NCBI GenBank assembly: GCA_946807835.1
Contig: OX327706.1
Coordinates: 26,897,001 to 26,961,000 of the forward strand
Direction: 5' to 3'
From: Ailanthus altissimus
Taxonomy: Eukaryota; Streptophyta; Magnoliopsida; Sapindales; Simaroubaceae
DNA length: 64,000 bases
Under the pieces are notes generated by a model. That model was not told where the DNA came from, ran no database searches, and saw only the letters and a program-made list of their open reading frames with translations. The position numbers and the translations under genes are program-made. This document shows, one piece after another, positions 57,343 through 64,000 of this stretch (the first letter of the stretch is position 1; the number at the start of each line of letters is the position of its first letter).

Positions 57343-58511
57343 TGATACGTTCAGAATATAGAAGTTTATTCCTAAGTGTAAGATTGTCGAAGTAATAAAT
57401 AACCCGGTGAGAAAGGGGTCGATCCACAGGAAAGTAGAATTAAAATTACAAATTATAAATACTTTAAATATAATTAATGCAGTATAAGATATTTGTAAAT
57501 ATTAATTTAATTAATCAATTCAAATAAAAGCTAAGGTTAGGGGGATCCACTTTTGGTATAAGAAGTAAGAATATATTTAACTCTTTTTATAACTTAATTG
57601 GAATCCTCACTTAAATGAGGTTCCAACTAGAAGATACAATAATTAAAATTCATCACCATTTATATATTAACTAGTATTTATTTCTTTCAATTATTATACA
57701 CCAAATCTTATAAATGTGTTCAAGTATTTATTGTGCCAATCTTTATATTTGTCTACAATAAATCAAAACTCCTACTTTACAAGAAAGAGTATATACGTCA
57801 AATATTGTAAATGGTTTCAAGAATTAATTATGCCAACTATAAAAATTGTTTATAATAAATCAAGAGGCACCACTTTAGAAGAAAGTGTATTAATATACAA
57901 ACAAAATAAACACATCATATATAAATTTGAATAACTTAAGAATGAAGCATTAAATTCATGAATAAGTGTTAAGTATAACTTATTACCTTACCAAGAGTTT
58001 CACCCTTTCACTTTAGTATAAAGAAAATTACTTGGACATAATATAACTAAAGAAAAAGAAAATAAATGGAAGAAGAGATAACATGATTTTAGAATAATAA
58101 ATAAGAGAAATAATATTACAAAGAAATAATACAAAAGATAAGTGTTTTAAACTAAAATCTAGTTCTCTAATTACATCATTTAGGTATAAACATACTACCT
58201 ATTTATAAAAAAATATGGATAAATCGAGACAAATTAAGAGGGAACCACTTGGATGATAAAAGTCAAGAATGGTGGTAAATAATTTACATTGATTATCATT
58301 AATGCACCCACTTGATTATCCAATTTAGAATTGATGTAATTCGAATTAGCTGTCACTCAAAACATAAAAGTTGTAGATAAATCTCTTATATTTCTAAATT
58401 GAGTTGTCTTATACATGTTGGATATGTATTTCTATAGTTATGAGCTAAATACTAATGACTGTTCGGACTGGGCCTGTACTGTAGATCAGTCATGTTCTAA
58501 GCTATTTTCAC
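57343..58511 (-). repeat. 5' LTR of the Athila-type element, truncated
   Basis: Colinear with 44987-46412 from TGATACGTTCAG (57343) until about 58511, where homology stops abruptly (GCTATTTTCAC then unrelated TTTCACGCCCC). The missing part is the U3 start. Confidence 0.88.
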
Positions 58512-60183
58512 TTTCACGCCCCAGATCCAAAAGATCTGACACACGACATAACTTACACTCATTCAATAATGTGTACTCATAATTAATATTACATAAAATT
58601 TCATAGGAATCCTTAGCATGTTGCTAGTAAATTCAATTCAAAATCAACTCATAACTATACTTGGTGAAACATAAACCAAATACAACCACACATAATAAAA
58701 TAATACATAAGTATTTATTTAATAGGGATAAATTAAATATCTTAAACTACGTGTCCACAAATGAAACACTTAGCAACCTAGCAACTTAGGGAACCTAGAG
58801 GATAGCAGAAGCTTTGCCAAATTCACTAAGCACACATGTGCCTTATTTACCTGAAATCACCATAAACTATAATAAGTATAAAAATCAGTAAGCATACTAA
58901 TTTTTTATATATCAAAATAAAAATACATATATGTACACAATGCATGTGAATGATATGTTGTAATAAATCAAAATCATAATTTTATCAAATCACATGTCAG
59001 GTAAGCGCTTACACATTCTTTCAAAACATATAATAGGAATATCATCACTCAACTACTACTTAGTAAGACTTTCATATCACATATCACATAATGAGTCAAA
59101 TTTCACTCATAGGCGACATACCGTATGAGAGAAATTGTAGTAACCAGTATCCACAACCGGTAAGAATATGTATTTATATATATACATATAAATATACATA
59201 TTTTATTTGTATGTGGGTGATACTTGATTTATGTATTGTTATTAGTAGTGTTTGTATAGGTTAAGGACATACTATTAGTATTGGGTTTATTTGCAAGACT
59301 TTAGATTTATTTTAGGGACCAAATTATAATATTTTGAAAGTTTTGGGGGCTAATTCATAAATAGTAGAAATTAGCCTCTTAGTATAAAAATACACATTTG
59401 AAACCATAATTCACTCATTTTGGTCGAGCTACCTCTTTTAGATGAGAAAAGAGAGAAAGAAAGGGGAGAGAAAGAGAAGAAGAAGAAGAAAAAGAAGAAG
59501 AAGAAGAAAAAGAAAAAGAATAAGAAAGTTGAAATTTAAGCTTTAAGAGGTATATTATAACCCTTTCTTAATTTTTTTGTATTAATTTAGTTAATTCCTT
59601 TAAGTTTTTATTTTTGAAAATATGTACAATTGAGGATTTGATGTGTATTTCGTAAGATATTGTGAGAATTGATGATGATCTATGTAGATAGCTTGATTAA
59701 TCATGATGAATTGCAGCATTTCTTCTTGATAGTCTCTTGATATAAACTTTTTATATATTGTTGTGCTTTGATTCTGATTTTGGATTTTGAGTATATGAAA
59801 TTAGACATGTCTAGAATCATTTGAGACTTTAAATCTATTAAATATTTCAGAAATTGAATCTTTAGTGAATTTATCAAAATGACCCTGAAATTCTAGAAAT
59901 TTCTTGTGTTAACAGTATGATACAATGACAAATAATTTTTGATCTGTTGAATGATCTTAAAAAATTATAAATTTCTATAATATGATAAATTTATATGTCT
60001 AATATGATATATTCAAAATTGAGAATTTAGATCAATATAGTTTAAGTGTTATGATTTTCTAAAGTATATAAGATCATTACAGTATTTGATTAACAGATTT
60101 TTAAAGCTATGAAATAAAATAGTTTTAAAATACTTTTGGCAGGAATTTTGAAGTGAAATATTTATCATGGATTTAAATATGAT
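58512..60183 (+). other. Unclassified repeat-like DNA, possibly another LTR
   Basis: The plus strand includes AGGGACCAAATTATAATATT and TTAGTATAAAAATAC (TATA-like, about 59378) followed by a purine-rich GAA microsatellite (59453-59530), a layout seen in chromovirus LTRs. No termini, primer site or coding domain were found. The plastid insertion interrupts its right end. Confidence 0.35.
59453..59530 (+). repeat. (GAA)n-rich microsatellite
   Basis: A nearly uninterrupted purine tract of GAA/AGA units. Confidence 0.85.
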
Positions 60184-60552
60184 ATGATTCAACCTCAAAC
60201 CCATTTGAATGTAGCAGACAATAGCGGGGCCTGCGAATTGATGTGTATTCGAATCATAGGAGCCAGTAATCGCCGATATGCTCATATTGGTGACGTTATT
60301 GTTGCTGTGATCAAGGAAGCAATACCAAATACGCCTCTAGAAAGAGCAGAAGTAATCAGAGCTGTAATTGTACGTACTTGTAAAGAACTCAAACGTGACA
60401 ATGGTATGATAATACGATATGATGACAATGCTGCAGTTATCATTGATCAAGAAGGAAATCCAAAAGGAACTCGAGTTTTTGGTGCGATCGCCCGGGAATT
60501 GAGACAGTTAAATTTTACTAAAATAGTTTCATTAGCACCTGAAGTATTATAA
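60184..60552 (+). CDS. rpl14: Plastid ribosomal protein L14 (in NUPT)
   Basis: This is a complete 122-aa frame from [16 protein letters not shown] to [10 protein letters not shown], the normal plastid length. L14 is a 50S subunit protein at the subunit interface. The insertion starts at, or within a few bases of, this ATG, so the plastid leader is absent. As nuclear DNA it has no obvious promoter or transit peptide and is unlikely to be expressed usefully. Confidence 0.93.
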   Translation: MIQPQTHLNVADNSGACELMCIRIIGASNRRYAHIGDVIVAVIKEAIPNTPLERAEVIRAVIVRTCKELKRDNGMIIRYDDNAAVIIDQEGNPKGTRVFGAIARELRQLNFTKIVSLAPEVL

Positions 60553-60708
60553 TACGAGCCCGCGATGTAGTGATAGTATTTAAATAAACTAGATAAATAT
60601 AAATTTAGTAGAGTATGTCTCACGCATATACTTTTAATAATTTTCATAAAAAAACAAGAACATGTTGATTATATCAAAATTCGGAAGGAACAAATTTTTT
60701 AGTTTATC

Positions 60709-61113
60709 ATGGGTAAGGACACTATTGCTGACATAATAACTTCTATACGAAATGCTGACATGAATAGAAAAGGAACGGTTCGAATAGCATCTACTAACAT
60801 GACTGAAAACATTGTTAAAATACTTTTACAAGAGGGTTTTCTCGAAAACATAAGGAAACTTGTGGAAAACAACAAATATTTTTTGGTTTTAACCCTACGA
60901 CATAGAAGGAATAGGAAAGGACCATATAGACCTATTTTAAATTTAAAACGAATCAGTCGACCCGGTCTACGAATCTATTCTAATTATCAACGAATTCCTA
61001 GAATTTTAGACGGGATGGGGATTGTAATTCTCTCTACTTCTCGGGGGATAATGACAGACCGAGCGGCTCGACTAGAAAAAATCGGCGGAGAAATTTTGTG
61101 TTATATATGGTAA
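60709..61113 (+). CDS. rps8: Plastid ribosomal protein S8 (in NUPT)
   Basis: The frame is complete at 134 aa, [20 protein letters not shown] to [10 protein letters not shown]8 is a primary 16S-binding protein of the 30S subunit; the conserved C-terminal [20 protein letters not shown] is present. It lies 156 bp after rpl14, as in plastomes. A nuclear copy, presumed silent. Confidence 0.93.
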   Translation: MGKDTIADIITSIRNADMNRKGTVRIASTNMTENIVKILLQEGFLENIRKLVENNKYFLVLTLRHRRNRKGPYRPILNLKRISRPGLRIYSNYQRIPRILDGMGIVILSTSRGIMTDRAARLEKIGGEILCYIW

Positions 61114-61231
61114 TTCTTCTACTATACGAATTGTAGACGGAACTTCCTATTTGTTTGTGAAAAAAAAAAGACAAGTTGTCTAATATCACTCCCCCTCAAT
61201 TAGTTGATACTTCAAGGATGGTTTGCCTAGA

Positions 61232-61465
61232 ATGAAAGAAAAAAATAGATTCATCAAGGTGTAATTACTGAATCACTTACAAATGTTATGTTCTGGTTCT
61301 TTTAGATAACGAAGTCAGATTCTAAGTTATGTTTCACGAAGGACCCGACACAATTGTATACATATACTACCAGGAGATAGAGTCAAAATGGAAGTAAGTC
61401 GTTATGATTCAAACGGAGGGGGCGTATAATTTATAGACTCCACAACAGGGATTCGAATGATTAGG
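61232..61465 (+). pseudogene. infA: Plastid infA pseudogene (translation initiation factor 1)
   Basis: It lies between rps8 and rpl36, the normal infA position. It begins ATGAAAGAAAAAAATAGATT, then needs a frame change to read IHQGVITESLTNVMF. Later pieces include [10 protein letters not shown] and SRYDS-like stretches, with at least two frameshifts and several stops. Because the neighbours are intact, the damage was probably already present in the plastid donor. Confidence 0.85.
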
Positions 61466-61574
61466 TGATTTTTCAACATCCCTTTCATGGGGATATAATT
61501 CAAGGTTCAAAAATTTCAAGAAACTTATTTTCTTCCAATAAGTAGATTCGAAATTAAGTTAAGGAATAACAACT

Positions 61575-61688
61575 ATGAAAATCAGGGCCTCCGCTCGTAA
61601 AATTTGTGAAAAATGTCGACTGATCCGCAGGAGGGGACGAATTATAGTAATTTGTTCCAACCCGAGACATAAACAAAGACAAGGATAA
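61575..61688 (+). CDS. rpl36: Plastid ribosomal protein L36 (in NUPT)
   Basis: The frame is complete at 37 aa: [20 protein letters not shown] then [17 protein letters not shown]. The zinc-binding C..C..C..H pattern (CEKC, C, H) is kept. Short, but exact in length and position. Confidence 0.92.
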   Translation: MKIRASARKICEKCRLIRRRGRIIVICSNPRHKQRQG

Positions 61689-61805
61689 TCTTTCGAAAAG
61701 GGACTCTATAAAAGAACCGATGAACAACTCAAACTAAAAGATCGGTTTTGACATGAAATGGATATATCCATATATCTCTGACTTATATTTATGAAATGAT
61801 AAAAT

Positions 61806-62222
61806 ATGGCAAAATCTATACCAAGAAGTGGTTCACGTAGGACTGGACGTATTGGGTCACGTAAAAGTGCACGTCGAATCCCAAAGGGCGTTATTCATGT
61901 TCAAGCAAGTTTCAACAACACCATTGTAACTGTTACAGATGTACGGGGTCGAGTAATTTCTTGGTCCTCGGCCGGTACGTGTGGATTCAAGGGTACAAGA
62001 AGAGGGACACCTTTTGCTGCTCAAACCGCAGCAGAAAATGCTATTCGAGCAGTAGCAGATCAAGGTATGCAACGAGCAGAAGTCATGATAAAAGGTCCTG
62101 GTCTCGGAAGAGATGCAGCATTACGAGCTATTCGTAGAAGTGGTATACTTTTAAGTTTCGTACGGGATGTAACCCCTATGCCACATAATGGTTGCAGACC
62201 CCCTAAAAAAAGACGGGTGTAG
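61806..62222 (+). CDS. rps11: Plastid ribosomal protein S11 (in NUPT)
   Basis: The frame is complete at 138 aa, [20 protein letters not shown] to [13 protein letters not shown]. The conserved [16 protein letters not shown] and [13 protein letters not shown] segments are present. S11 is part of the 30S platform. A nuclear copy, presumed silent. Confidence 0.93.
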   Translation: MAKSIPRSGSRRTGRIGSRKSARRIPKGVIHVQASFNNTIVTVTDVRGRVISWSSAGTCGFKGTRRGTPFAAQTAAENAIRAVADQGMQRAEVMIKGPGLGRDAALRAIRRSGILLSFVRDVTPMPHNGCRPPKKRRV

Positions 62223-62286
62223 AAATAAACATTCAAGAGATTTCAAGAGAAATAAATAACTCAAAGATCTGACAAATAATATTACT

Positions 62287-63270
62287 ATGGTTCGAGAGAA
62301 AGTAAAAGTATCTACTCGGACACTACAGTGGAAGTGTGTTGAATCTAGAGCAGACAGTAAGCGTCTTTATTATGGACGCTTTATTTTGTCTCCACTTATG
62401 AAAGGGCAAGCCGACACAATAGGCATTGCGATGCGAAGGGCTTTGCTTGGAGAAATAGAAGGAACATGTATTACATGCGCAAAATCTGAGAAAATCCCAC
62501 ATGAATATTCTACCGTAGTAGGTATTCAAGAATCAGTCCATGAAATTTTAATGAATTTGAAAGAAATTGTATTGAAAAGTAATCTATATGGAACTCGTGA
62601 CGCACTTATTTGTGTCAAAGGTCCGGGATATGTAACTGCTCAAGACATCGTCTTACCGTCTTCTGTGGAAATCGTTGATAATACGCAGCATATAGCTAGC
62701 CTAACGGAACCAATTGATTTGCGTATTGGATTACAAATCGAGAGGAATCGAGGATATAATATAAAAACGCCAAATAATTTTCAAGACGGAAGTTATCCTA
62801 TAGATGCTGTGTTCATGCCTGTTCGAAATGCGAATCATAGTATTCATTCTTATGGGAATGACAATGAAAACCAGGAGATCCTTTTTCTAGAAATATGGAC
62901 AAACGGAAGTTTAACTCCTAAAGAAGCACTTCATGAAGCCTCCCGAAATTTGATTGATTTATTTATTCCTTTTCTACAGGCAGCAGAAGAAAACTTACAT
63001 TTAGAGAACAATCAATACAAGGTTACTTTACCTTTTTTTACTTTTCATGATGGATTGGCTAAACTAAAGAAAAAGAAAAAAGAAATCGCATTGAAATCAA
63101 TTTTTATTGACCAATCAGAATTGTCTCCCAGGATCTATAATTGTCTCAAAAAGTCCAATATACATACATTATTCGACCTTTTGAATAAGAGTCACGAAGA
63201 CCTTATGAAAATTGAACACTTTCGCATAGAAGATGTAAAACAGATAGTGGGTATTCTAGAAAAGAAATAG
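62287..63270 (+). CDS. rpoA: Plastid-encoded RNA polymerase alpha subunit (in NUPT)
   Basis: The frame is complete at 327 aa. The N-terminal dimerisation/assembly domain has [20 protein letters not shown] and [16 protein letters not shown]. The C-terminal domain (about 255-327) has [20 protein letters not shown] and TLFDLLNKS. It begins 65 bp after rps11 as in plastomes. No inactivating change is seen; a nuclear copy, presumed silent. Confidence 0.93.
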   Translation: MVREKVKVSTRTLQWKCVESRADSKRLYYGRFILSPLMKGQADTIGIAMRRALLGEIEGTCITCAKSEKIPHEYSTVVGIQESVHEILMNLKEIVLKSNLYGTRDALICVKGPGYVTAQDIVLPSSVEIVDNTQHIASLTEPIDLRIGLQIERNRGYNIKTPNNFQDGSYPIDAVFMPVRNANHSIHSYGNDNENQEILFLEIWTNGSLTPKEALHEASRNLIDLFIPFLQAAEENLHLENNQYKVTLPFFTFHDGLAKLKKKKKEIALKSIFIDQSELSPRIYNCLKKSNIHTLFDLLNKSHEDLMKIEHFRIEDVKQIVGILEKK

Positions 63271-63515
63271 AAAAGCATTTCACAATTAATTTACCGAAAA
63301 GAAAAATCAAATAAGTTTGAAATCAATTGAATTTATTGCAATTTTTCTATTCTTTAGAAAAAAATACAAACAATGAAATGGGTTTGCACCCTTAGTGCAA
63401 TCTAGATATTCGGACGGAATTAAATTCAATAGAAGTATCTAGAGAGAATTCACTTTGACTTTGAAGCGACTACTCCCTAGATACCCACGTCATGATATTT
63501 TACAATTTAATCAAT

Positions 63516-64000
<485 letters not shown>

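Larger units (their letters stand above)
44987..58511 (-). mobile_element. Athila-type gypsy retrotransposon (~13.5 kb with nested insertions), 5' LTR truncated
   Basis: The minus-strand order is 5' LTR 58511-57343 (its outer ~255 bp missing), tRNA-Asp-type primer site 57337-57320, gag 56984 to about 53722, protease, reverse transcriptase, RNase H, integrase (to about 50240), a long 3' region and 3' LTR 46412-44987. The two LTRs share orientation and are very similar. Nested in it are two solo LTRs in the opposite orientation (54123-55476 in gag, 48039-49412 in the 3' region) and a LOG gene fragment (47610-47870). Loss of the U3 end of the 5' LTR and many stops make it inactive. The right flank does not resume the gypsy integrase cut at 44986, so a rearrangement removed that side. 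Confidence 0.9.

Noticed and set aside
57716..57934. Repeated small open frames (also at 45360 and, inverted, at 54969)
   Set aside because: They recur because they are in the three copies of one LTR; not genes.
58512..60183. Continuation of the gypsy element cut at 44986
   Set aside because: No integrase or LTR sequence matching 42780-44986 is found to the right of the Athila element.

Overview
The window is nuclear DNA of a flowering plant, almost certainly a eudicot. It has AT-rich intergenic sequence, spliceosomal introns with GT..AG borders, three conserved multi-exon or single-exon plant genes plus one small plant-specific gene, dense LTR retrotransposons, and inserts of organellar DNA. 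The plastid-derived block carries an already broken infA between intact neighbours. This fits a donor lineage whose plastid infA is a pseudogene, as in most rosids and in Solanaceae.

Layout. 1-2066: a gypsy fragment, a 130-bp tandem duplication and a tRNA-Lys relic. 2067-9836 (minus): NADPH-dependent thioredoxin reductase in two exons, split by a 6.6-kb intron holding a complete-length Copia element (2983-8131, same strand, TSD TAAAC). 10-16.7 kb: intergenic DNA with a foldback element and a pol-less Copia relic. 16766-17275 (minus): a small Ser/Arg-rich plant gene. 18996-19214: a fragment of organellar large-subunit rRNA. 21526-25497 (plus): protein phosphatase 7 in five exons. 27522-40542 (plus): an ARID/BRIGHT protein with an HSP20-like C-terminus in twelve exons. 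Its 7.2-kb intron 4 holds a second Copia element (29977-35113, same strand) and a Mutator-like element with 8-bp TSDs (35510-36803).

41-58.5 kb is a nested repeat cluster. It contains a solo LTR (41234-41705), a gypsy element with its reverse transcriptase deleted (about 42780-44986), and a minus-strand Athila-type gypsy element of about 13.5 kb (44987-58511). Two solo LTRs interrupt the Athila element, each with a perfect 5-bp TSD. Its 3' region also carries the promoter and first exon of a LOG-type cytokinin-activating gene. 60184-63671 is a 3.5-kb plastid insertion with rpl14, rps8, broken infA, rpl36, rps11, rpoA and the 3' end of petD, in plastid order and mostly with open frames.

The host genes are not an operon and share no pathway. 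NTR supplies electrons to thioredoxin, PP7 is a nuclear/cytosolic phosphatase, and the ARID protein is a chromatin-complex subunit. What links NTR and the ARID gene here is a shared condition: each must be spliced across a sense-oriented Copia element of the same lineage.
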